Positions 44,685 through 52,541 of a stretch of DNA of 64,000 nt are shown one piece after another. The position numbers and the translations under genes are program-made. This DNA comes from Microbispora hainanensis. Its GTDB lineage: Bacteria > Actinomycetota > Actinomycetes > Streptosporangiales > Streptosporangiaceae. The stretch covers positions 1,798,001 to 1,862,000 of the forward strand of contig NZ_CP108086.1 of assembly GCF_036186745.1 (NCBI RefSeq), read 5' to 3'. Positions within the stretch are counted from its first letter, which is position 1. Every line of letters starts with the position of its first letter. Under the pieces are notes generated by a model that was given only the letters and a program-made list of their open reading frames with translations, was not told where the DNA came from and made no database searches.

Positions 44685-45779
44685 ATGCACGGCACTCGAT
44701 TCTCATTACTGCTGGGTCCGGCAGTCCTGTCCGCAGTCACGCTCTGGCCGGCCATCGCATCGGCCGCCACCACCGCCCACCCCACCGGCCTCGCCGCCGC
44801 GCTGAGCGCGCCGCGGGCCGACGAGCCGAGCACCGACCTCGGCGAGCAGTCGGAGGAGGCGGCCCGGGAGAGCGGACGCGCGTACCAGGAGGAGAGCGGG
44901 TACGGGCGGGAGAGCGCCCAGGAAGAGGAAGGTTCGTCGGGCGAGGAGTCGAGCGGCAGCACCCAGTCGGAGAGCGACCTCGGCCATCAGCGCTCGCGGT
45001 CCTCGCTGAACGAGTCGTCACTGGGCCAGTCGTCGCTGCGCGAGTCGTCACTGAGCCAGTCGTCGCTCAGCGAGCAGTCGTCCAGCCGTCCGATCAGCTA
45101 CACGCGGACGATCACGTACCAGCGCCCGGTCACGCAGACGCGGATGGTGACTGAGAGCCGTCCGGTCACGTTCACCCGGCACGTCACCTACCAGCGCCCG
45201 GTCACCGAGACGCGTACGGTCACCCGGATGCGCCCGGTCACCGAGACGCGCCAGATCACCTATCAGCGTCCCGTGACCTACACGCGCATGGTCACCGAGA
45301 CCCGGCCGGTCATCCACCAGGAGACCTTCCAGCGTCCGGTCACCCAGACGCGGTACGTCACCGAGTCACGTCCTGTGACGCGGTACGTCACCTATCAGCG
45401 TCCCGTGGTGAAGTACGTCACCGAGCGCCGCGCGGTCACCCACCAGGAGACCTTCCAGCGGCCCGTCACCGAGACGAAGTTCGTCACCGAGACGCGCCCG
45501 GTGACCCGCCAGGAGACCTTCCAGCACCCGGTCACGCAGACGCGCTTCGTCACCGAAAGCCGTCCGGTCAGCTACACCCGGATGGTGCCGGAGACCCACG
45601 AGGTGAAGTCCACGCACTGGGTCACCGAGAGCCGTCCGGTCAGCTACACGCGCATGATGACCTACCAGCGCCCGGTCACCGAGACGAAGTACGTCACCGA
45701 GTCGCGGCAGGTCACCAGCTACAGCCGGCCCATGATGCACCAGTCCTCCTCCAGCGGCAGCAGCGAGGAATGCGACTGA
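44685..45779 (+). CDS. Secreted protein built of 12-residue RPVT repeats (YTV-like), function unknown
   Basis: 364 aa. GAGAGGAG precedes the ATG. Residues 1 to about 28 are a signal peptide ending Ile-Ala-Ser-Ala-Ala. Residues about 35-104 are Glu/Ser/Gln-rich. About 105-130 hold five SSLxE/Q pentamers. From about 134 to 350 there are roughly 17 units of T-[RK]-x-[VI]-T-x-x-R-P-V-T-x, alternating a TYQRPVT and a TESRPVT type. A Ser-rich tail ends Glu-Glu-Cys-Asp. No membrane anchor or sortase motif is seen. The alternating Val/Thr pattern suggests beta-strands and a fibre or surface layer. It recalls YTV-repeat proteins of Planctomycetes, but I know no characterised actinobacterial relative. 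The 250-nt upstream region is relatively AT-rich. Confidence 0.85.
   Translation: MHGTRFSLLLGPAVLSAVTLWPAIASAATTAHPTGLAAALSAPRADEPSTDLGEQSEEAARESGRAYQEESGYGRESAQEEEGSSGEESSGSTQSESDLGHQRSRSSLNESSLGQSSLRESSLSQSSLSEQSSSRPISYTRTITYQRPVTQTRMVTESRPVTFTRHVTYQRPVTETRTVTRMRPVTETRQITYQRPVTYTRMVTETRPVIHQETFQRPVTQTRYVTESRPVTRYVTYQRPVVKYVTERRAVTHQETFQRPVTETKFVTETRPVTRQETFQHPVTQTRFVTESRPVSYTRMVPETHEVKSTHWVTESRPVSYTRMMTYQRPVTETKYVTESRQVTSYSRPMMHQSSSSGSSEECD
45000..45735 (+). repeat. Coding tandem repeats: 15-bp then 36-bp units
   Basis: Five 15-bp units (TCGTCRCTGVRCSAG-like) at 45000-45074 encode SSLxE/Q. From about 45087 to 45735, 36-bp units encode the 12-residue repeats. Synonymous drift between units is evident while the protein pattern is kept, which suggests selection on the protein. 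Confidence 0.85.
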
Positions 45780-45819
45780 TGAGCCGGGAAGCCAAGCCCT
45801 GACATCCAGTCGGGCCACG

Positions 45820-45850
45820 AGGGGCACGAGCGGTTCCCGCCCGTGCCCCT
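45820..45850. terminator. Bidirectional hairpin between convergent genes
   Basis: AGGGGCACG (45820-45828) pairs with CGTGCCCCT (45842-45850), with inner GCGG/CCGC extending the stem. It lies between the repeat-protein gene and the minus-strand pseudogenes. The T-run is only two bases. Confidence 0.55.
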
Positions 45851-45869
45851 TCCGCACGTGCGCCCAGCG

Positions 45870-46095
45870 TCATTCGTCGAAGACGTCACAGCGCCTGGAG
45901 TCGTCCGGGTCGTCCCTCAGACACCCTTCGTCCACGGCATTGGACACCCCGGGCAGATCGATCGCCGCACTCAACACGGCCTGGGGGTCGGCGCCGGGGA
46001 CGAGTTTCAGGCGGAAGGACTCCGGCATGTCCTCGACCCTGGTCGCCGCCGGCAGCGCGGGGTCCGCCTCGCTTCTGCGGAAGTTCTCGAACGCC
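45870..46095 (-). pseudogene. FtsX extracellular-domain-like remnant
   Basis: About 74 codons: AFENFRRSEADPALPAATRV, then EDMPESFRLKLVPGADPQ and LSAAIDLPGVSNAVDEGC. The Val-Glu-Asp-Met-Pro-Glu-Ser-Phe-Arg pattern and Leu-Pro-Gly-Val match the extracellular domain of the cell-division protein FtsX. No transmembrane segments or start codon remain. It continues directly, but in another frame, from the sigma-factor remnant. It could be the relic of a small soluble FtsX-like protein gene. Confidence 0.55.
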
Positions 46096-46326
46096 GTCCG
46101 TGCTCTGCCCCACCCCCATGACCAGGGCGATCTCGGCGTCCGCCAGGTCGAGGTAGTAGCGCAGCACCAGCGCCTCCCGCTGGCGCCGGGGCAGCCGGGC
46201 CAGCGCGAGCAGCACCGCGAGCCGCACCAGGCCGACCCGGTGCTCGCGATACAGGCCCGCCAGATCGGCCCGGGGAGGCGGTGCGGGCGGAGCGAGCGCC
46301 GTCGGCCATAGGGATTCACGATCCAT
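46096..46326 (-). pseudogene. ECF sigma factor remnant with internal deletion
   Basis: From ATG 46326 (MDRESLWPTAL) the sequence enters region 2.1-like ADLAGLYREHRVGLVRLAVLL and jumps at once into region 4-like ARLPRRQREALVLRYYLDLADAEIALVMGVGQST. The roughly 80 residues normally between are missing, and the frame is lost after GQST. This is a SigE-type sigma gene collapsed by deletion and joined to an FtsX-like fragment. Confidence 0.6.
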
Positions 46327-46388
46327 GCAGTGTGAACGCGCACCCCCGCCGATCCGCTGCTCGCGGATTTCCGGCCGCACACGTGCGA

Positions 46389-46420
46389 AGGCCCCTCCGG
46401 ACGATGGTCCGGAGGGGCCT
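46389..46420 (-). terminator. Strong hairpin downstream of the DUF11 gene
   Basis: A 14-bp perfect stem, AGGCCCCTCCGGAC (46389-46402) with its complement (46407-46420), around a 4-nt loop. It lies about 50 nt beyond the stop of the minus-strand DUF11 gene. No long T-tract follows on either strand. Confidence 0.6.
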
Positions 46421-46471
46421 CGCGACGTCGCGCCTGGTGTCACGCCTGACCGGTGTGCATCGCCCGCCGGC

Positions 46472-47442
46472 TCAGTTCCGCGTGCTTCCGAACAGGCAGA
46501 ACGGGCAGAACGGTTCGCGCTGGACGCACACCTTCACGGAGTCGCTGTCGTTGGCCGGATCGAGGTCGAGCTCCTCGCCGCCGACGGTGGCGGTGTTGAC
46601 CGTCTCCGCGACCGCGGTGGCCTTCGCGCGGACGACCAGCGTGGCCGTCGCGCCACTGGCCAGCGTTCCCACCGCCCACGTGCCCCCGGCGTACGTGCCG
46701 GTCGACGGCGTGGACGACAGGAAGGCGAGGTTGGCGGGCAGGACGTCCTTGACGGCGACGCCGGTGGCGTCGTTGGGCCCGGCGTTGGCGACCGTGACCC
46801 GATAGGTGACGGTCTCGCCCACGGTGACCTCGGTCCGGTCCGCGGACTTGACCACGCTCAGGTCGACGGCCGGGTTGACCTCGGTGACGGACCAGATGGC
46901 GCTGGACATCGGCGCTCCCTCGGGCCCCGTCCAGCAGCCGGGATCGGCAACTTCCTCGACGACATCTTCTTCGGCACCCCGGCGTCGGTGCCGAGACGCC
47001 CGCGGTGGGACAGCCGCCAGTAGAGCTTCTGCCCGGGGGTCGTCGGGCGGTCCTGGTAGAGGGTCGAGACCTGGTTGGCGTTGAGCTCCGCGAACTGCGC
47101 GCCCTCCGCCGCCGGAACGTTCATCCGGGGGCTCCAGATCTCGATCCTGTGGTCGGTGGCGGTCGTCCGCCAGCCCGGCACCGCGTTGGGACCGCTCTGC
47201 GAGGCGTCCGGCAGCGAAGCCCATGTCCCGGTGACGACGGGCCTCTCGAACCCGCCGTTGACCAACGCCACCTGCTCGGGGCACGACGCGGGGTTCGGCG
47301 CCGCCGCCCGCGGCGTCACCGTGGCCGCGGCCTCGGTGCGTACGGGCGCGGCTCCGGCGAGGACCGCGTCGGACAGCGTCAGCGGGACAGCCGCCGCCAC
47401 CAGGGCGGCGATGGGATAACACATCCTGCGGATGCGCCTCAT
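46472..47442 (-). pseudogene. Secreted DUF11 repeat-domain protein, broken by frameshift and inversion
   Basis: ATG 47442 begins a signal peptide (MCYPIAALVAAAVPLTLSDA). A jelly-roll-like N-terminal part follows (LVNGGFERPVV, VPGWRTTATDHRIEIW, AQFAELNANQVSTLYQD, LYWRLSHRGRLGTD). In-frame sense ends near 46988. A DUF11 domain then resumes in another minus frame (VDLSVVKSADRTEVTVGETV, AGPNDATGVAVKDVLPANL, GTWAVGTLASGATATLVV) to the stop at 46472. Between them lies an inverted piece, described separately. Such proteins are cell-surface or wall-associated. The gene is likely dead unless the assembly is wrong. Confidence 0.75.
46930..46987 (+). other. Inverted internal segment of the DUF11 gene
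   Basis: Read on the plus strand, opposite to the gene, this piece encodes GIGNFLDDIFFGTPAS. I recognise that stretch as the usual continuation of the N-terminal domain of these proteins. Inverted repeats flank it: TCGGCACC/GGTGCCGA at 46971-46994 and GCTGGAC/GTCCAGC at about 46894-46936. A local inversion with loss of neighbouring codons fits. The protein match is from memory. Confidence 0.5.
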
Positions 47443-47609
47443 CGATCAACGTCCTCTCGTCGTGGCGATTCACCAGGCCGTACGACCGGCGCCGGCACCG
47501 CACGGAAGATTCGTGCGGCGGGGACGAGAGGAGCGGCACGACACGTGCGGCCGTGCCAACAGTTGGCCGGACTTGTTCTCTGCCGACCCTGCGCAGGGAA
47601 GATCTGGAT

Positions 47610-48008
47610 CTATGTCGACGGCTCCCGCGGCCAGAACCGGACCAGGAACCGCTCCCGCGGATCCGCGTCGTCATCGGCCCGCGTGCACACCCGTACGTTC
47701 CACAGCCGTTCCGGCTCGCCGAGCAGCAGGAAGCCGTCCTGCACGTCCGAGTACAGCGTCGTCGCGCAGACTTCGCCGGTCTCCGAGCGGAACACGCCGG
47801 TGACGACATCCGCCCACGCGTCGCGCTGGTCCCCCGGCTCGTCGTCCCACGCTTCGAGCGTGAGGCTCACGAGGTCGTCCTCCGCCGAGAGCGCGAGGCC
47901 GCGGTGGTCGGACGGCTCGAAGGGGTCCCAGGACGACGACACGTCCACGACGAAGAAGGTCCCGTCGTGGACGTGCAGCTCACAGTCGCTACGCGAGATC
48001 AGGGGCAT
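47610..48008 (-). CDS. Hypothetical protein coupled to the RDD gene
   Basis: 132 aa from ATG 48008; it overlaps the RDD gene's end by 20 nt. The acidic sequence contains LHVHDGTFFVVDVSSSWDP, GLALSAEDDLVSLTLEAWD, VVTGVFRSETGEVCATTLYSDVQDGFLLL and FLVRFWPRE. It looks like a compact cytosolic beta-rich protein. I recognise no family; small acidic partner or immunity-type proteins look similar, but there is no adjacent toxin. Coupling suggests it works with the RDD membrane protein. Confidence 0.7.
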   Translation of the reverse strand: MPLISRSDCELHVHDGTFFVVDVSSSWDPFEPSDHRGLALSAEDDLVSLTLEAWDDEPGDQRDAWADVVTGVFRSETGEVCATTLYSDVQDGFLLLGEPERLWNVRVCTRADDDADPRERFLVRFWPREPST

Positions 48009-49047
48009 GCGGACCGCCGGTGGTGAGAGACGGATGACGTACGACCGCCGCCCTGAGCAGCCGGTCGTGGAGGAGCCGGGCGTCGGCGTCGAGGAACGCC
48101 GCCAGCCCGCCGGCGAGCAGGAGCACCAGCCCGATGTCGGGAACGAAGGCGAGGAAGGGGAAGGCCAGCGTGCGCAGGGCCGCCCTGCCCGCGCCCAGCC
48201 GTCCACCCGTCCGCACGTCGACGACGCGTACGCGCAGCAGCCGCTTGCCGAGCGTCCGGCCCCACACGGCGTGCTGCACCCAGACATAGAGGAGCAGTAT
48301 GAGCAGGTCGAGCAGCTCTTCGGGCCGCACGCTGCCCTCCAGCACGTCGCCGAGCCGTCCCAGCAGGCCCTGGTCGAACCAGGTGAACCAGACGCTCGGA
48401 TCGACCAACGACCAGGCCGGTTCCACGACCAGGCGGAGAGCAGCGACGACGACCAGGTAGTCGATCAGAGCCGCCACCGGACGACGCCACGCCGTCCCGC
48501 CGACGGCCGGCTCTTCCCGGGCCGCCGTACGCGACGCGGCGAACACCAGCGCCGCGGCCAGCAGGAGGCACCGCTGGTTCGGTCCCCAGCTGTCGAGCAC
48601 CCTGCGGAACCACTCGGCGCTGAGTATCGGAACCGTCTGCAAGCAGCCCTCGGGCTCGACGTACATCGGGGTGAGGGGCTCGACGACGGCGATCACGACG
48701 AGAAGCCCCGCGACGCGCCTGCCGACGATCGCGCGATCCGTGTCGCGCACGTACGCCAGGAGCCCTAGGAGCACGGCCAGAGCGGGAACCGCCCAGCTCT
48801 CGGCGGTTTCCACCACCCTCGACAGGTCATCGCGCAGCGTGGACAGCGGCCATTCGTCGCCGCCCGGCCTGCCGACGCACCCCTGGATCACGAAGGGCCC
48901 GTTCTCCACCCGCCGCAGCTCCCATGTCGGAACGGCGGCCAGGGCGACCGCGGCCAGCCAGGCCGGAACGGCGAGCCAGGCCGGCAGGCGTGGGCGTCTC
49001 ACGCCCGGTCCATGTCCGGCAGGAACGGGTGCACCACGACCCGGCAT
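47989..49047 (-). CDS. RDD-family membrane protein
   Basis: 352 aa from ATG 49047 (GGGAGGAG 6 nt upstream; ATG 49053 overlaps that site). At least five hydrophobic helices are visible: WLAVPAWLAAVALAAVPTW, SWAVPALAVLLGLLAYV, VAGLLVVIAVVEPL, LLLAAALVFAAS, LLDLLILLLYVWV and FLAFVPDIGLVLLLAGGLAAFL. The RDD signature is WRRPVAALIDYLVVV, with GRTLGKRLLRVRVVD later. RDD proteins may be transporters or exchangers; the function is not established. The following hypothetical gene overlaps its end. Confidence 0.85.
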   Translation of the reverse strand: MPGRGAPVPAGHGPGVRRPRLPAWLAVPAWLAAVALAAVPTWELRRVENGPFVIQGCVGRPGGDEWPLSTLRDDLSRVVETAESWAVPALAVLLGLLAYVRDTDRAIVGRRVAGLLVVIAVVEPLTPMYVEPEGCLQTVPILSAEWFRRVLDSWGPNQRCLLLAAALVFAASRTAAREEPAVGGTAWRRPVAALIDYLVVVAALRLVVEPAWSLVDPSVWFTWFDQGLLGRLGDVLEGSVRPEELLDLLILLLYVWVQHAVWGRTLGKRLLRVRVVDVRTGGRLGAGRAALRTLAFPFLAFVPDIGLVLLLAGGLAAFLDADARLLHDRLLRAAVVRHPSLTTGGPHAPDLA

Positions 49048-49131
49048 GATCATCTCCTCCCGCGAGCCCCCAACCTAACGGCCGGGCGGCTGGCGGGAAC
49101 CCGAAATGATCAGGAAAAGCGGCGGTACGGC

Positions 49132-51270
49132 TCAGCGGGCGGCGCGCACGGCCTCCCGCGCCGCGCGGGCGAGCTTCTCGTCGTACGGCCGGCCCAGCTC
49201 ACGCGCGAGCTCGATCGTGCGGTCGAGCAGCGCCAGCGCCTCGTCATGGCGGCCCGCCACGCGGCAGGTCTCGGCGTAGGTGTGCAGGAAGTCGATCTCC
49301 AGTTGCACCTCGGCCAGCGGTTCCAGCAGCTCGAAGGCCCGCCGGTGGTGGTCGAGCGCCTTCTCCAGCGAACCCGCGATCCGCAGCGCGACACCGAGAT
49401 AGTTGTGGCACCACGCCTGGTTGTGCTGGAGATTGTGCTGCTCGGACAGCGTCAACGCCTCGTGCAGCCTGCGCTGCGACTCCGCCGGGTCGTCCGGCGC
49501 CAGCGCGAGACCGAGCGTGACGAGCCCGGTGACCCGCGCGGGCCCGTCCGCCAGGGCGAGGGACGCCCGGGCGAGTTCGGCGGCTTCGTCGCGCCGCCCG
49601 AGGTGGAGCGTCACCCACCCGTCGAAGGCCAGCGCCTGCGACTGCCCCATCCGGTGCCCGAGCTTCTCGAACAGCTCGCGTGCCCGCCGGAAGTGCGCCT
49701 GCGCCGCTTCGAGGTCGCCGAGGTCCCGCCGTACGAAACCGATGCGCAGCGCGAGGGCGGCGGCGGTGTCGTCGTCCGGCCCCGACCGCTCGGCCGTCTC
49801 GTAGGCCGACAGCGCCTCGCCGAGGCGTCCGGCGGCGGCCCGGGCGAAACCGAGGTCCGCGAGCAGCGCGGCCCGCTGCCGATCGCGGCCGAGACGCCCA
49901 GCGGCGTCCGCGGCGGCTTCGAGCAGGCGCGCCTGGTCGTCGGTGCCGCGGTGGCGGAAGAACCAGACCCGCATGGCCTGCGGCAGCTCGGCCACCACCT
50001 CGTCCATGCCCAGCCGTACGGCGGTGTCGAAGCAGGCCACCAGGTTGACGTATTCGAGGTCGAACCACGCCATCGCCTTCGCCGGGTCTCCCGGCGCGGG
50101 GTCCTTGCGGTGCGGTGAGGGCAGCGTGCGGTCGTGGGCGACGGCCTGCGCCAGATAATGCGTCAGCACCCGGCGCAGCGCGGCTTCGGCCCGTGGCTCC
50201 TCCTCGGCGGCGAGGTCTGCCGCGTACTGCCGGAGCAGATCGTGCATCCGATATCGCCCCGGCGAGGGCTCCTGCACCAGGTGGGCGTCGACCAGTTCCT
50301 CCAGCGCGGCTGCGGCACGGTCGGGCGGCATGTCGGCGAGCGCGCCCGCGGCCGAGGCGTCGAAATCGGTGCCCGGCAGCACGCCCAGCAGCCGGAACAT
50401 CCGGCGCTGAGCCGTGTCGAGCTGCTGCAGCGACATGCCGAACGCCGCGTCGAAACGGCTGGGGGTGGCGCGCAGCCGTTCGGCCAGCACGGCCACCGTC
50501 CAGCCCGGACGGTGGCGAAGCCGCGCGCCCGCCATCCGCAGCGCCAGCGGGAGCCCGCCGCACTGGCGCAGCACCTGGCCGACCGCCTCCTCTTCGGTGA
50601 GCGACAGCCCGGCCGCCCGGCCGAACAGGTGCGCCGCGTCGTCGTCGGCCAGCGGCTCCAGGGACACCGGCGGCACCGCGTCCAGGCTGACCAGCCGGTG
50701 ACGGCTGGTGACCAGCACCGCGGACTTCCCCGCGCCAGGAAGCAGCGGACGCACCTGCTCGGCGTCGACCGCGTTGTCGAGCACGACGAGGACCCGCAGG
50801 CGCGACAGCTCCGACCGCCACAGCGCCGCACGTTCGGCGGTGCCGGCCGGGGGATGCGTGACGTCCAGCGCGCCCAGCAGCCGGCCCAGCGCGGCGTGCG
50901 GCTCCAGCGGCTCCTGTCCCGGGGTGAAGCCCTGCAGGTCGAGATAGAGCCCGCCGTCCGGGAACGCGGAGACGAGCCGATGGGCCACGTGCACGGCCAG
51001 GCTGGTCTTGCCCACGCCCGCCATGCCGTCGATCGCCGCCGCGCCGGTGGTGCGGATCAGCTCCTCGACCAGGGCACACTCGGCTTCCCTGCCGGTGAAG
51101 TCGAACAGGTCGGCCGGCAGATCGTTGCGCCGCCGGGCGGGCGCCGCTCCGGCTTCGGCCGCCTCGGCCCACAGCGCGCGCAGTGGCCGGGGATCGCGTC
51201 CCACGGCCCGGCACAGCGCCACGACGGCCTCCCACGGCGGCACGAGCTGTCCGGTCAGATATCGCGACAA
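49132..51270 (-). CDS. NB-ARC/TPR regulator (AfsR-like without SARP domain), 5' end frameshifted
   Basis: 712 aa from an internal ATG 51270. The start codon lies inside a HTH (MSRYLTGQLVPPWEAVVALC). The NTPase loop is GMAGVGKTSLAVHVAHR near residue 82, followed by VLVVLDNAVDAEQVRPLL, VLVTSRHRLVSLD and GGLPLALRMAGARL as in NB-ARC ATPases. From about 430 the protein is helical with TPR-like units. The first half of the HTH is encoded upstream in a different frame. These regulators couple ATP-dependent switching to control of antibiotic or development genes. As written it lacks a complete DNA-binding domain, so it may be inactive unless the frameshift is a sequencing error. Confidence 0.82.
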   Translation of the reverse strand: MSRYLTGQLVPPWEAVVALCRAVGRDPRPLRALWAEAAEAGAAPARRRNDLPADLFDFTGREAECALVEELIRTTGAAAIDGMAGVGKTSLAVHVAHRLVSAFPDGGLYLDLQGFTPGQEPLEPHAALGRLLGALDVTHPPAGTAERAALWRSELSRLRVLVVLDNAVDAEQVRPLLPGAGKSAVLVTSRHRLVSLDAVPPVSLEPLADDDAAHLFGRAAGLSLTEEEAVGQVLRQCGGLPLALRMAGARLRHRPGWTVAVLAERLRATPSRFDAAFGMSLQQLDTAQRRMFRLLGVLPGTDFDASAAGALADMPPDRAAAALEELVDAHLVQEPSPGRYRMHDLLRQYAADLAAEEEPRAEAALRRVLTHYLAQAVAHDRTLPSPHRKDPAPGDPAKAMAWFDLEYVNLVACFDTAVRLGMDEVVAELPQAMRVWFFRHRGTDDQARLLEAAADAAGRLGRDRQRAALLADLGFARAAAGRLGEALSAYETAERSGPDDDTAAALALRIGFVRRDLGDLEAAQAHFRRARELFEKLGHRMGQSQALAFDGWVTLHLGRRDEAAELARASLALADGPARVTGLVTLGLALAPDDPAESQRRLHEALTLSEQHNLQHNQAWCHNYLGVALRIAGSLEKALDHHRRAFELLEPLAEVQLEIDFLHTYAETCRVAGRHDEALALLDRTIELARELGRPYDEKLARAAREAVRAAR

Positions 51271-51388
51271 CGACGAGCTGCTCAGCCCCGTCTGGGCGGG
51301 CGAGAGCGCGCAGGCTGAGCCCGCTCAGCTCCTTGATCCGGCCGAGCTGAGCCACCAGTCGTTCCTGGGGGCTGGACACGTGCAACAC
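51271..51388 (-). other. Frame-displaced start of the NB-ARC regulator
   Basis: From GTG 51388 this reads MLHVSSPQERLVAQLGRIKE, then LSGLSLRAL. After about 51300 the sensible continuation TGLSSSSLSRYLTGQ lies in the frame of the main gene. Joining the two by one indel near 51300-51315 gives a normal Cro/XRE HTH. This marks the position of the lesion or error. Confidence 0.7.
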
Positions 51389-51543
51389 CGTACCCGTCCC
51401 GGCCCGTACGGACGGATCGGCGGCGCGTTCGCGCAGGTCAGCAGCGTTATCGGTGTCCCACGGTGTCCCACTGGGCAGGCGCCGCCGGGCACGCCGATGG
51501 TCTGATAGCTCGTGTCGGAAACACCTGCGGCGAAGGAGTGGCG

Positions 51544-51999
51544 ATGTCGACCGAGCGCATGCCGAACCCGGCGGCTTTGATCCCCGAGGCGATGGAGGCC
51601 CTGATGGCGCTCAACAGGGCCGTCGCGGGCGCCGGAGTGGACGGCAGACTGCTGGCGCTGAGCCACCTGCGGGCCAGCCAGATCAACGGCTGTGCTCCCT
51701 GCGTCGCCGGGGGCGTCCACCAGGCCCGGCGGCACGGCGCGACCGATGACCAGGTGCACGCCGTCGCCGCGTGGCGGGAGACGCCGTGGTTCAGCGACGA
51801 GGAGCGTGCCGCACTGGCCCTGACCGAGGCCGTCACCCGGCTCGCCGACCGGCCCGACCCCGTGCCCGACCAGGTGTGGGACGTGGCCGCCACGCACTTC
51901 GACCAGAAGGAGCTGGCCGCGCTGCTGCTCAACATCGCGATCGCCAACGCCTTCAACCGGCTCAACGTGCCGACCCGACAGCAGGCGGGCCAGTGGTGA
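51544..51999 (+). CDS. Carboxymuconolactone decarboxylase/AhpD-like protein
   Basis: 151 aa from ATG 51544 (AAGGAG upstream). The AhpD-fold redox motif is CAPC inside LRASQINGCAPCVAGGVHQARRHG, with the conserved helix Asp-Asp-Gln-Val-His-Ala and WRET. Such proteins act as alkylhydroperoxidase-type thiol reductases. A catalytic His is present three residues after the second Cys region (GGVHQARR). It begins 155 nt from the divergent NB-ARC regulator gene. Confidence 0.9.
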   Translation: MSTERMPNPAALIPEAMEALMALNRAVAGAGVDGRLLALSHLRASQINGCAPCVAGGVHQARRHGATDDQVHAVAAWRETPWFSDEERAALALTEAVTRLADRPDPVPDQVWDVAATHFDQKELAALLLNIAIANAFNRLNVPTRQQAGQW

Positions 52000-52053
52000 C
52001 GCCGTCCCCCATCACCGCCTGAAGCCGTACATCACAGAAGAGAGGAAATCGTC

Positions 52054-52503
52054 ATGTCGAAGACCACCACCGCCAAGGGCCAGAAGTACGACGGGTTCAC
52101 CGAGGAAGAGCGCGACGCGATGAAGGAGCGCGCCAAGGAGCTCAAGACGAGCGCACGGCGGGGCGCCAAGGCCGACACGGAGAGCGAGGTGCTCGCCAAG
52201 ATCGCCGAAATGCCCGAGTCCGACCGGGTCATCGCCGAGCGCCTGCACGCCGTGATCAAGGCCGCCGCGCCGACCCTGACCCCGAAGCTGTGGTACGGCA
52301 TGCCGGCGTACGCCCACAACGGCAAGATGGTCTGCTTCTTCCAGGCCGCGGCGAAGTTCAAGGCCCGCTACGCGACGCTCGGCTTCAGCGACGCGGCGAA
52401 CCTCGACGACGGAGCCATGTGGCCGGCGTCGTACGCCCTGGCCGAGCTGACCCCCGAGGTCGAGGAGAGGATCGCCGCGCTCCTGAAGCAGGCGCTGAGC
52501 TGA
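52054..52503 (+). CDS. DUF1801/YdhG-like protein
   Basis: 149 aa. A Lys/Glu-rich N-terminus ([22 protein letters not shown]) is followed by the YdhG-type fold: [46 protein letters not shown] and the C-terminal helix. DUF1801 proteins resemble frataxin in fold and some are suggested iron chaperones. The gene follows the AhpD-like gene by 54 nt and may be co-transcribed. The biochemical role is unknown. Confidence 0.87.
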   Translation: MSKTTTAKGQKYDGFTEEERDAMKERAKELKTSARRGAKADTESEVLAKIAEMPESDRVIAERLHAVIKAAAPTLTPKLWYGMPAYAHNGKMVCFFQAAAKFKARYATLGFSDAANLDDGAMWPASYALAELTPEVEERIAALLKQALS

Positions 52504-52541
52504 GAAGGTCCGGCTACCTTCACGACGTCAGCCTCATGACG

